From: a virus
IMG/VR virus record: IMGVR_UViG_3300043409_002246
Span: 1 to 64,000 of that record
Direction: 5' to 3' (one strand)
Length of the DNA: 64,000 nucleotides
This document shows positions 48,301 through 56,324 of this stretch, piece after piece. Position numbers and translations under genes: made by a program. The notes beneath the pieces are model-generated. The model did no database searches and was not told the DNA's origin. It was given only the letters and a program-made list of their open reading frames with translations. Position 1 is the first letter of the stretch, and the number at the start of each line of letters is the position of its first letter.

Positions 48301-51300
48301 ACGGCGGCTCAGGCGGAACGAGTGGCGAAGTCGAACCTGCCGAAGGAGGCCAAATCTGCGTTTGCGAAAATCGCGGCCTTGCCCGGCGCGCTCTGGAAGA
48401 TTCTCCACGAAGGCGCCAAGAATGAAGAGGGCGCCGCCGGCATGTTGGATCAACGTCGCCGACAGGTAATCCAAGCGGCTCGCGACAACCCGGCTCTCAG
48501 GGACGAAGCGAACAAGTATGGATGGATGAAGAAGTCCTCGGAAGTAACCTCCGGGGGCGAAGAGATTTTAGTCGGCTTCAACGGTGAGGCTCTGCTGGCG
48601 AACGCATTGCTCGCGGTGAAAGAAATCGGGTTCAAAAAAGTTCCCTACCTCAAAGACAAAGTAGTCGGCGGGGAGTTGACCGGAGAGGGGCTGAGAGCCA
48701 TCCGCGAGGACCAGCTAAAATATCTTCAGAATCAAAATGCGGGATTCGGCGGCGACGGGTCAAAGCTGGTCCGTGGAAAAGAGACGGCGCAGCATGTCCC
48801 GGCGGAGGACCCGAACTACACGCCGCAGCAACTTTCTTCGCCGGACGCACTCGACTTTATCAATCTGACGATGGGGGAGAACACCCCGATTTCCGCGAAG
48901 GTTTACACCAAGGGAACCCCGGTGCCGATTCTCGCGGCGGACTTCGCCAAAGCGAACAAGAAAGTCGGAACTCCCGCGCTCGGCAAAGACGGCCAGCCGT
49001 TGATTTACGCGAAGGAGCCTTTTGCCGGCCAGCCGATTGAGGGATTCAACAAGCTGCGCGCCGACCTCGAAGCGCAGGGAGTTAATTTCCGGGACCTGAA
49101 GCCCGCGAGCGAGCGTCTGAACGTCAAGAATCTACGGGGAGCGGAAGTGATGGAGAACGTGTCCGGGATGAAACCGAACGTGTCCGTCACTACGGCAGCG
49201 GGGTTCATGGCAGAGAAGCGCGCGATCCAGATCGAAGGCCCTGATGGGAAAATGTATGATGCGACCTTCGACGGCTGGCAGGATTTCGGCAAGCTGAAGG
49301 GCTGGGGCCAGCAGGCTCAAATTACCACGCTTGAGAAGATGCCCGGGTTCAGCGACGGCACCACGACCTACGAAGCCGCGCTCCGTGAGGCCGGCTACAA
49401 GGTTCAAGATTTCGGCAAGCCGCAGACGCTCAAAGAAGACCCGGCGGCGCACGTCCCCGGGGAAGTCAGCAAGCGCCCGGACGACACCGCGCTGAAACTT
49501 CCGACTCCTGCGGACGCGCCGGTGAAGCTCGCCGGGGATGACATCGGACTCACCCCGGCTCGGTTCATGGCGGAGAAAGTCTCCGGCAGCGAGCATACCG
49601 AACAGAGTCCATCCTACCCGGATGCCATCGAGAAAGCGAAAGCGCGCGGCGGCAATGCGTGGGTGCGGCAGACCGATTCCCCGACGAACGCCGACCGCGT
49701 ATTGCTCGTGCAGTTCGCGCCGGAGTTGATGTATCCGAACGGCCCGGACCCGATCTCGACTCCGTATTACGAGAAGCTTTACTCCGGGGTCCGCAAGGGC
49801 TTCGACAAGGCTCCGACGTTTTGGGAAATCCCGCAATGGGCCGCAGTCGCGAAGAACAATCTGGCCAAGTCTGATTTTTACGCGGTTCACAACGTCGCGG
49901 AAGCGAAGGCATTTTTGGAAAAAGCGGACTACGGTCGCGTGGCCTTCTCCGTGATGGACGTGAGCAAGGCGCTGACCGAAGAACTCGTGCCGCATATCAA
50001 GGGCGAGGTTGACCTCGGCGGCTACACCGACCGCACCGCCGCCGCCGCACTCAGCCCGAAGTCGCACATTTGGAACTCGATGAATGAGTTCGTGGAAGCG
50101 CAGGGCGTGAAATACCAGAAGGGCTTCGACTACGCGCACTTTCGGGGCACGCCGATCATCCCGCGCATGGAACTGTCGGCAGGTTGCCGGCACAAATGCA
50201 CGTTCTGCACTATTGACCGCAAGGTGACGAACAGCCCCGTCTCTGAAGTCAACGCACAGGTGGACTCCTTCTCCGACCTGAACGCGAAGCTGGTGTATTT
50301 GAACGACAAAACCTTCGGCCAGTCCCCGAACGTCGCGGAGATGCCGCGTATCTTCAAACAGATGAAGGAAGCGAACCCCGAGTTCGAGGGCTTCGTGATC
50401 CAGACCACGGCGGCGCAGATGAAGCTGTTCAAGCCCGAGTTCCTGAAGGAAGCCGGCATCAAATACGTGGAGCTTGGCGTTGAATCTTACAACGACTCCA
50501 TTCTGAAGCCGCTGCGGAAGCCGGCGAATGAAAAGCTGATTGACGAAGCCGTCACCAAGCTGCGCGAGACGGGAGTGAACTTCATCCCGAACATCGTCAT
50601 CGGCTTCCCGGAAGAGACTGCCGCGACCTACGCGCACACGATGGATTTCCTCCGCAAGAATGAGGACATCATCAGCCACGTCAACGTGTATAACCTCGCG
50701 GTTTACGAGGGCACCGAGATTTCCGGCAAGATCAAGACGAAGACTGCCGGCGACGTGGACGAGAACACGGCGGCGAAATCCTTCCACAAGGACCCGGCGC
50801 TGCACGCCAAGTTTGCAAAAGACGTTTACGACTTCGCCACGGAGCGCCTCGGCAAGCCGGCAGCGTTCATGGCTGAGAAGGTAGCCCGGGAGCGAACTGC
50901 GGAAGCTCACCCCTCTCTCAAAGACGAGACGGGGATGCCGAAGATGTTTTATCACGGGTCGTTCAAATCGAAAGAGTTGATCGCTTCCGGAGGGTGGGAT
51001 ATTGACAAAACCAAATCTGGCGGTCTATTCGGAAAGGGGTTTTACTTTACCGACAACCCCGGGGTAGCCGGCGGAGTCCCTTGGAGAAATTCTTTGCGGA
51101 AGCTCGTTGGGAAATCCCCCGAGGGCTACGCGATGCAACCTACCTCGACGAATTCGTTCTTTGAGCAGAAGGTAAACCCGGCGGAAGGAACCCCCGGGGT
51201 GTTTCCGGCGTATCTGGATTTGCGGAACCCGTTCATCGCCGACAAAACTTATACTGGACCCGAGGCGCTGGCTTTAATCGAGAAGTTGCCTCCACTGCCC

Positions 51301-54300
51301 GAGGGCTATGGGACCGCCCGTAAGTTTTTCGAGCGGACTCTAGCTGACGCGCCCCGACCTCTTCGGGGGACTGATCTGTTCAAAGCGGTTCAGGAATACG
51401 CCATCAAGTCGCAGAAGGCCGACGAATTTCTAGGATACCAAGCGGACCCCTCGGGAGCTTCCCTGAAGGGGTTGGAGATGGCGCCGGATCGAGTAGTTCG
51501 CTGGATGCAGGAAGCGGGCTACGATGGAGTTACCTACCTAGGCGGAGTCACCCGAAAAGCGACGTTCACTTCACTCGGAGAACACGCTGTCGCCGTGGCC
51601 TTCGCGCCGGAGCAAATCATCTCCCCCTACGAGAAGCCCGGGTCCGAGCCCGGCAGGTTCATGGCTGAGAAGGGCCGGCCTCTCACCGAGGCGGGCGAGG
51701 CACTCGAACGCAAAGGTTTATTTTTCACCGGCACGCGCGATCCGAAGGACGGTCTGACGGTTCTCCGATACAGCAACAGTTCCGGGGAGCCCGTCGCGGA
51801 CATTTCCTTCCGGGCGGCGGACGGCGCCAAGTCGGCGACGGTCAACATGGTGTTCACCGACGAGACATATCGCCGGCTCGGCCTCGCGGAAGCACTCACG
51901 CGCGAAATGGGCGCACGCTTGCAGGAGGCCGGAGTCACCGACTTAAAGGGCACCGCAGTTTCTAACAAGGAAGGCGAGTTTCCCGCCATCGGCCTGCGGA
52001 AGAAAGTTTTCGGCAACGTGGAAATCCGCCCCATCAAGGGCTTGGAGGGCACCGACAAAACCGTCGGGATGCAGGACATCCGCTCGAAAGTTGACCCGAA
52101 CCAGAAGTTCATGGCGGAGAAAACTCAAGCCACGAAGGAGATTGAGTCCTCCGGTTTGGAGTTTTCGGAGAAGGGCAATACCCTGAAATTCAAGGATGGG
52201 AAAAAGACCGTGGCATACCTTCGCTACTCTGTGAACGATGGAGAGGCGTATCTGGACGAAACCAAAACCGACGCCGGCTACCGAAGGCGGGGGTTGGCGG
52301 AAGCACTTTATCGGGAGTTGGGCTCCCGGTTGCAGAAGTCTGGCATTACGGTCCTCGACGGGGACGTGATTTCGGAGGCGCCTCTTCACTTGAGGAAGAA
52401 AGTATTCGGTAACGTCCAAGAGTCGGGAAAAGAATTGACGTTGTCTGTCCCGGAACCTCTACTTAATCAGAGGGACGCGCTGCTGGAAGAGAAACGCGGG
52501 CTGGAAAAAGTTCTGTTAGACGTGGAGAACGAGATCACCCGAGCGTGGAACGCGGGAGAGCGGAAGACGAGCGCGAAGAATGAACTTGCACTGAAACAAG
52601 CCGAAACAAACCTAGCGGCGGTTCGCCAGCGTGTCGAGGACTTCAACCGGGACAACCCCGGAGTTTTGGGGTTCCAGAAAAGTCCCCCGGGTCACGACGC
52701 TACTAAGAAATTTGACGATCACGTATGGATGCAAGTGTCCTCCAAAGTTGACCCGAACCAAAAGTTCATGGCGGAGAAAACGTGGATCACCCGCGAAGGT
52801 GAAGTCGTGGACGCCAAGGGAGATCACGCACGCGACGCCGCCGAACGCCACGGCGTGAAGATCACGAACGACACGCGCGACAAGTCGGTCAACGCGGCGC
52901 TCGACAAGGGCGAGGTTCAGGCGGAGTTGATGGACAACACGCTCTACCTTTTTGCCGACGCTGCATCGTTCACCGAACTCAACCGCCGGCAGCGCGCGGC
53001 CATCGAGAAAGCAGCCCTCGAAGGCGGTCACGCAGTCGTTTACAACGGCAAGCACATTGAAGACTTCGGGCCGGCCATGAAGTTCATGGCGGACAAGGCT
53101 ACCAACTCCCGAGGGTTGCCTCCGGCAGTCGAAAAGGACGTTAGGCGGGCGGCTAGAATTCTGCGAGCTTCCGAACAGCGCCTCCGGGACCTTCCCGACG
53201 GAGCTTCCCTCGAACAACGGGACGCGGCAGTGGGAAGCCTGAGCAAGGCCGAGCAACTTCTGAATGATGTCAATCTCAACTACGATATTCTGGATTTTCC
53301 GGCGTTGGAGTGGGTGCGAAAATCACTTCGAGAACATGCCTCCGACTTGACCGACCTGCTAAACACCGAGCGCCGACCGGCGATAACCGAGGATGCGGCT
53401 TTAATCGGGCGACTCGCCGACGGCATGGATGATCTCCTAAAGCCCGCCTCCAAGTCCTTCATGGCGGACAAGTCTCCGACCGTGTGGATCACCCCGGACG
53501 GGAAGAAGGAGCCGCTGGGGGGAGTCCTGCACGAACACTACCTCGCGCAGAACTCCGATAAGCTCAACAAGAAGTTCGGCACCAAGTTCTCTGGCGAATA
53601 CGATGAAGCGCAACGGCTGAAAGCTTTGAACGCCGGATTCGTCCGGGTCCGATCCTCCGGGCAGGGCGACATGACGGTCGAACTGAACGAAAGATTTTGG
53701 GGCAAGCGCAAAGCCCAGCTTCTCGCCCATGCCCTCGACAACGTGGCCGAGATGAACTCGTTGACCGTGGACCTTCTCACCGACAAGGGCAAGCACGTCG
53801 CCGGAAACTACGCTGACGTGTATGTGTCCAAGGACCCGAGCCAAGCGATTCGGGACGTGTTTTCCGAGATGCTCCTGCCGACCGGGAAGCCGACGGTCAA
53901 GGAACCGACGGCGATCCAGCGCGCCCGCGCGATGCGCGAGCCGCAATACATGGCGGACAAGGTCAAAGCGCCCGTAGTCGAAGATCAACTCGAACTCGGA
54001 AAGCCGGCGCCGCCGATTGACCGCTACAACCGGGAGTTCGTGAAGTCGCTCACGCTCGAACAGAAGAAAGAACATTTCCCCGAGGCGGTCGTAACCGCGC
54101 GCGACGCGGACGGAACGCCGCCGTTAATCGGCTCCGACATTGTCGGCTCGCCGATGGTGAAGAAATATGGCGAGGCGGCTGCGATCAAGAAAGTCGGCGA
54201 CAAGCTCGCGGCCCGTTACGAAGAATTCAAGAACGATCCGGCAGTCGAACTCGGGAGAACGTGGTATTCCCGTTTTACCGGCCCGCTGAAAAAGCACTTC

Positions 54301-55224
54301 GGCAAAGACGCTTCGCTGTTCGCGGAATTGCTGGCCGCGACCTCCCCGCAGACGCAGCCGAAGCAGAACTTCGAGACGGCGTATCACGCTTTCGAGCTTT
54401 ACAAGGCTGGTTGGTTCGACGATCTGGTTGCCGGGTTTATCGAAGGGCTCGACAAGATTGAGTCCGGCGTGCTATATCAAGATTACGTGGACGCGGTGCC
54501 GGCGAGCAAGCGGCCCGCGAAGATTTCCGACGAGACTCTTCTCGGCTGGTGGATTGACAGCCAGAATTTGCGCCCGACGAAAGCGCCCCGGCTCAAAGGC
54601 AAAAGTCTGAGCATCGAAGACGAAGTGCTTTTCAACGCCAATAGCGTCGCGGTGCTGAAGGTCGCGGCCCGGAAGTGGATGACGGAGAACACGGGACCGA
54701 AGACGAGCCAGTTCGTCCGCAACCTGCTTGGACTTGACCACGGCGCCACGATTGACCTTTGGGCCGACCGTTCGGTTCGCGAGGCGGCTTACTCCGACTT
54801 CGAGAAACGCTGGCGGATTCTTCCGGAGAACACCAAGGGCGTGTCCGACGTGGACTTCGACTTTTCTCAGGCCGCATTCAAGCACGGCGCGGACAAACTT
54901 GGTATGAAACCAAGTGAGTTGCAAGGCGCGCTCTGGTTCTTGGAAAAACGCCGTTGGGCGGAGAAAGGCTGGTCGCAACTCAATCTCGGCGATTACCTGC
55001 CGCACTTGCAGGAACTCGTGGATGCCGGCCCGCTCTCCGAGGCGCTAAAGAACGTCCCCATCTCAAGGGCTAAAGCCTTGGCCGACGTGGTCATCGCGCG
55101 CAAGCAACTGGTGAAGGCGAAGGCGGAAGTCGCCAAGATCGAGCACGCCGAAGATTTGGCCATCCGCCGGGCGAAGTCGCGGCAGGAAACCTTTGCCCTT
55201 GACATCAAACCCAAAGCCAAGTAA
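45319..55224 (+). CDS. Giant polyvalent internal-virion protein with metallopeptidase, radical SAM, ART-like and GNAT-like modules
   Basis: 3301 residues, start fixed by promoter P9. N-terminal Pro-rich tail with three SWSPPDEISG-type repeats, helical region, then Ala/Gly-rich hydrophobic stretches (about 430-540). A zincin-like HELAH lies at 644-648. From 1296 onward, nine FMAEK/FMADK/YMADK motifs (at 1296, 1416, 1850, 2114, 2264, 2483, 2589, 2714, 2877) separate modules: unknown; radical SAM (CxxxCxxC at 1623, 1627, 1630, with GVESYND and IGFPEET); ADP-ribosyltransferase-like (FYHGSF, GLFGKGFYFTDNPGVA); two GNAT-like (YRRLGLAEAL, YRRRGLAEAL); then four uncharacterised. Position matches the largest ejection protein (T7 gp16). 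The arrangement fits the 'polyvalent protein' concept: enzymes injected with the DNA to counter host defences. No frameshift seen. The peptidase might cut at the repeated motif, which is inference. Confidence 0.8.
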   Translation: MSSLIDTNRIADPAPEPLSMNIPDPGLAPLPAPPAGGFQMLPLPVAPVAPVAPAEPWSPPDEISGLPGTESWSPPDEISGIESAEQWSPPEADVALEKIRSYSPEKLAEMAEPERQALWAEVRDFAPPDDLKKLADASAKHRAIGLTPKIVAEGVAGTLGTLWKMGTSLVQAGWSATHLPGPSDIKKILKATSKDEALKILADVSTRSDAELVSGLSTASANAVILARDAIREIVNFEPPVGKALGIPGTRDILSAVTGTDLTKRLGADVSDPENFLEPEDNVKRFLNDFDAADAVNKTAEGQSVFSEWLGMDAAELKKQDIEINPEAIEGFGVALDITNLVPALGALKSLKVVKLAGVGNAAARSALVDEAGKVYLTTAKEGTALFMAQRLAQKAAAGVAAVGDAAAKFGKRAFQSKTVGAGAFGALAAGHAATAGKAAALAGGTMLSGKAVAGIARMAGSQTAINFATDVGVSALKGAKGGLLFGLPLAALTDDPEKQVAMATIAPAIGGVIGGAMGGATGIKRAALAKTEAINRTILKNAEQLGDVDPAQPHDLAVEGHEAVEAMHRENQSKIADDNSRNRVNIVRRLAEKLGRPMYVVTPDQFAALGVRAASGVADHPINGKPAMLVKLNPDGSLPALGHELAHPVLDSFKAENAPEGMAPEMVALRQRLHDELMASFRKRKVGAMEADMNSTLVKAVKAAQVALAERPESARLQIKLAEAQAALQKEGINLGQGAEELAAEALTVVMEGRGLTGDVKFTPENASAANRLFLSLLESLGLVNDQVLARLPEGMDRKSNVSPGQEVEHTQRSIRAAQALWDNFHDNPLIKEALADAGGTPEAPAAPDAPVAPVVPDNAAAIAARLAELKKSGTHTLAQKLLDKFNRGEVLTPDEQANFDTFFGKLNLGKPAQPVIAPVAPQPIPPVIRGVKPTPPFNPGSKELNGLNMPLGTDVPVNPVTPGAPPVIEAPSRRGQTSADFNNPARDAADAATAAQAERVAKSNLPKEAKSAFAKIAALPGALWKILHEGAKNEEGAAGMLDQRRRQVIQAARDNPALRDEANKYGWMKKSSEVTSGGEEILVGFNGEALLANALLAVKEIGFKKVPYLKDKVVGGELTGEGLRAIREDQLKYLQNQNAGFGGDGSKLVRGKETAQHVPAEDPNYTPQQLSSPDALDFINLTMGENTPISAKVYTKGTPVPILAADFAKANKKVGTPALGKDGQPLIYAKEPFAGQPIEGFNKLRADLEAQGVNFRDLKPASERLNVKNLRGAEVMENVSGMKPNVSVTTAAGFMAEKRAIQIEGPDGKMYDATFDGWQDFGKLKGWGQQAQITTLEKMPGFSDGTTTYEAALREAGYKVQDFGKPQTLKEDPAAHVPGEVSKRPDDTALKLPTPADAPVKLAGDDIGLTPARFMAEKVSGSEHTEQSPSYPDAIEKAKARGGNAWVRQTDSPTNADRVLLVQFAPELMYPNGPDPISTPYYEKLYSGVRKGFDKAPTFWEIPQWAAVAKNNLAKSDFYAVHNVAEAKAFLEKADYGRVAFSVMDVSKALTEELVPHIKGEVDLGGYTDRTAAAALSPKSHIWNSMNEFVEAQGVKYQKGFDYAHFRGTPIIPRMELSAGCRHKCTFCTIDRKVTNSPVSEVNAQVDSFSDLNAKLVYLNDKTFGQSPNVAEMPRIFKQMKEANPEFEGFVIQTTAAQMKLFKPEFLKEAGIKYVELGVESYNDSILKPLRKPANEKLIDEAVTKLRETGVNFIPNIVIGFPEETAATYAHTMDFLRKNEDIISHVNVYNLAVYEGTEISGKIKTKTAGDVDENTAAKSFHKDPALHAKFAKDVYDFATERLGKPAAFMAEKVARERTAEAHPSLKDETGMPKMFYHGSFKSKELIASGGWDIDKTKSGGLFGKGFYFTDNPGVAGGVPWRNSLRKLVGKSPEGYAMQPTSTNSFFEQKVNPAEGTPGVFPAYLDLRNPFIADKTYTGPEALALIEKLPPLPEGYGTARKFFERTLADAPRPLRGTDLFKAVQEYAIKSQKADEFLGYQADPSGASLKGLEMAPDRVVRWMQEAGYDGVTYLGGVTRKATFTSLGEHAVAVAFAPEQIISPYEKPGSEPGRFMAEKGRPLTEAGEALERKGLFFTGTRDPKDGLTVLRYSNSSGEPVADISFRAADGAKSATVNMVFTDETYRRLGLAEALTREMGARLQEAGVTDLKGTAVSNKEGEFPAIGLRKKVFGNVEIRPIKGLEGTDKTVGMQDIRSKVDPNQKFMAEKTQATKEIESSGLEFSEKGNTLKFKDGKKTVAYLRYSVNDGEAYLDETKTDAGYRRRGLAEALYRELGSRLQKSGITVLDGDVISEAPLHLRKKVFGNVQESGKELTLSVPEPLLNQRDALLEEKRGLEKVLLDVENEITRAWNAGERKTSAKNELALKQAETNLAAVRQRVEDFNRDNPGVLGFQKSPPGHDATKKFDDHVWMQVSSKVDPNQKFMAEKTWITREGEVVDAKGDHARDAAERHGVKITNDTRDKSVNAALDKGEVQAELMDNTLYLFADAASFTELNRRQRAAIEKAALEGGHAVVYNGKHIEDFGPAMKFMADKATNSRGLPPAVEKDVRRAARILRASEQRLRDLPDGASLEQRDAAVGSLSKAEQLLNDVNLNYDILDFPALEWVRKSLREHASDLTDLLNTERRPAITEDAALIGRLADGMDDLLKPASKSFMADKSPTVWITPDGKKEPLGGVLHEHYLAQNSDKLNKKFGTKFSGEYDEAQRLKALNAGFVRVRSSGQGDMTVELNERFWGKRKAQLLAHALDNVAEMNSLTVDLLTDKGKHVAGNYADVYVSKDPSQAIRDVFSEMLLPTGKPTVKEPTAIQRARAMREPQYMADKVKAPVVEDQLELGKPAPPIDRYNREFVKSLTLEQKKEHFPEAVVTARDADGTPPLIGSDIVGSPMVKKYGEAAAIKKVGDKLAARYEEFKNDPAVELGRTWYSRFTGPLKKHFGKDASLFAELLAATSPQTQPKQNFETAYHAFELYKAGWFDDLVAGFIEGLDKIESGVLYQDYVDAVPASKRPAKISDETLLGWWIDSQNLRPTKAPRLKGKSLSIEDEVLFNANSVAVLKVAARKWMTENTGPKTSQFVRNLLGLDHGATIDLWADRSVREAAYSDFEKRWRILPENTKGVSDVDFDFSQAAFKHGADKLGMKPSELQGALWFLEKRRWAEKGWSQLNLGDYLPHLQELVDAGPLSEALKNVPISRAKALADVVIARKQLVKAKAEVAKIEHAEDLAIRRAKSRQETFALDIKPKAK

Positions 55225-55255
55225 CTTGTGACCTATGATAAATGATAAGCTACCA
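55221..55255. repeat. Heptamer tandem array G
   Basis: Period-7 units (TGTGACC, TATGATA, AATGATA, AGCTACC) begin at the giant gene's stop and run across the start codon of the next gene, supplying its first codons. Confidence 0.55.
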
Positions 55256-55426
55256 GAGATTTCGGAGAAAGAACTGCCGGCGCTGATTGACGGTGCGCGG
55301 CAGGCAACCAGTTCCGGCCTCGACGGATTCATCCGCCGGGTGCTTGGTCTTGGCGCCGCAGATCAAGCCACGCTTGAACAATCACCCCCAAACGACGCGG
55401 TTGATAATCAACCGTCCCGCAGTTGA
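55235..55426 (+). CDS. Small helical protein (63 aa)
   Basis: A 63-residue protein beginning MINDKLPEISEKELPALIDG, acidic and helical, with a GLDGFIRRVLGLG helix and a disordered end. Its first codons are heptamer array G, and its stop codon is the TGA in the P10 -35 box. Unrecognised. Confidence 0.5.
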   Translation: MINDKLPEISEKELPALIDGARQATSSGLDGFIRRVLGLGAADQATLEQSPPNDAVDNQPSRS

Positions 55427-55451
55427 CAATTAACCGCCGCAGAGGCATCTT
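55423..55451 (+). promoter_or_regulatory. Late promoter P10, TTGACA-N17-CATCTT
   Basis: TTGACA (55423-55428), 17 bases, CATCTT (55446-55451), 6 bases to the ATG at 55458. The -35 carries the upstream stop codon. Predicted leaderless. Confidence 0.85.
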
Positions 55452-55457
55452 AAATAT

Positions 55458-56057
55458 ATGATCGAACAACTCATGCCGGCGCCCAGCGCCGAAACCGAAG
55501 CGCCCGTCGAACCGACTCAACCCGAGGCGGAAATCCCCGCGCTTGAAGAAGGCACCGAATTCCCCAAGGGCGGGCAACTCCTATTCCGCGCCATCGCCAA
55601 CGGCCAAATCCCGGGCGCCTACGTGGCGGCGGGCTCAACCGGCGGCATTGATAACCCTCCGCCGAGAGAGGCGATCACCGGTATGGGGATCGAATTTTTC
55701 AAGCCGAAGGTGTCAACGGACGTAATGGCAGTGCTCTACAACCCGAAAGCCCTGAATGTCAAGGAGTTAACCCGCCTCGACGAGACGGGCAAGCTGACCG
55801 AGGTTTTCCCGAACGCTGCCAGCATCGTTGGGAGCCCCGCCAGTGCGTCGGAGGATCAGACCAACCCGGACGGCTCGGTCGCTCCCAGCGTGCCGGAAAT
55901 GCCCCAGCAGGTGCCAATCCAGCCACGGCAGGCCGCAGGTGGGGACCCGATGGCTGCACAGCGCCTCGCGGTGCTGAATAGTGGCGGTTCCCCCTCAAAA
56001 AGAGTCGTCCCCGGCGGCGGTGCCGTTCTGGACGGTCTAATGCGCCGCGCAGTCTGA
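55458..56057 (+). CDS. Last gene of the rightward block (199 aa)
   Basis: A 199-residue protein (MIEQLMPAPSAETEAPVEPT...) with Pro/Glu-rich N-terminus, a central domain (GMGIEFFKPKVSTDVMAVLY) and a disordered Gln/Pro-rich end. Its own promoter and the strong terminator just after it make it a single-gene unit. Possibly a small virion or DNA-end protein; no family recognised. Confidence 0.6.
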   Translation: MIEQLMPAPSAETEAPVEPTQPEAEIPALEEGTEFPKGGQLLFRAIANGQIPGAYVAAGSTGGIDNPPPREAITGMGIEFFKPKVSTDVMAVLYNPKALNVKELTRLDETGKLTEVFPNAASIVGSPASASEDQTNPDGSVAPSVPEMPQQVPIQPRQAAGGDPMAAQRLAVLNSGGSPSKRVVPGGGAVLDGLMRRAV

Positions 56058-56088
56058 TTTCTGCCCTCCCCTCTGGTTGAAAAACCAT

Positions 56089-56119
56089 ACGCCGTCAGAC
56101 GTGAGTCTGGCGGCGTTTT
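56089..56119 (+). terminator. Rho-independent terminator of the rightward block
   Basis: Arms ACGCCGTCAGAC (56089-56100) and GTCTGGCGGCGT (56105-56116), one mismatch, loop GTGA, followed by TTTTA. It ends the last late gene and faces the converging integrase transcript. Confidence 0.88.
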
Positions 56120-56229
56120 ACTGAATGTCGCCTTGTTACAAGAAGTGGGAGCTTTTTGTAACAGAGACGATTTCCCGATCCGGCAAATGTCAATTTTCAA
56201 GAAATTAGCAGTAGATTGATAGTTCAGCG

Positions 56230-56263
56230 AAAAGGCCGCTTTCACCGAGCGGTGAAAACGGCC
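56230..56263 (-). terminator. Rho-independent terminator of the leftward replication/integration block
   Basis: Inverted repeat with arms GGCCGCTTTCACC and GGTGAAAACGGCC (56234-56263), near-perfect. On the minus strand it is followed by TTTT (56230-56233). It lies beyond the integrase stop, so with 56089-56119 it insulates two converging transcripts. Confidence 0.85.
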
Positions 56264-56324
56264 AGAGTGAGGCAATCGTAGGATTTTATCTCATGGGTTC
56301 ACCCTCCTTTCGCACAGTTCCTTT

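Noticed and set aside
49132-50955. 607-codon antisense frame opposite the giant gene
   Set aside because: It is Arg/His/Val-rich in the way expected of the antisense of GC-rich coding DNA, has no motif, and lies opposite the clear radical SAM module.
56058-56324. attP core beside the integrase
   Set aside because: No tRNA-like end or clear direct repeat core could be identified; the gap is explained by two terminators plus about 110 featureless bases.
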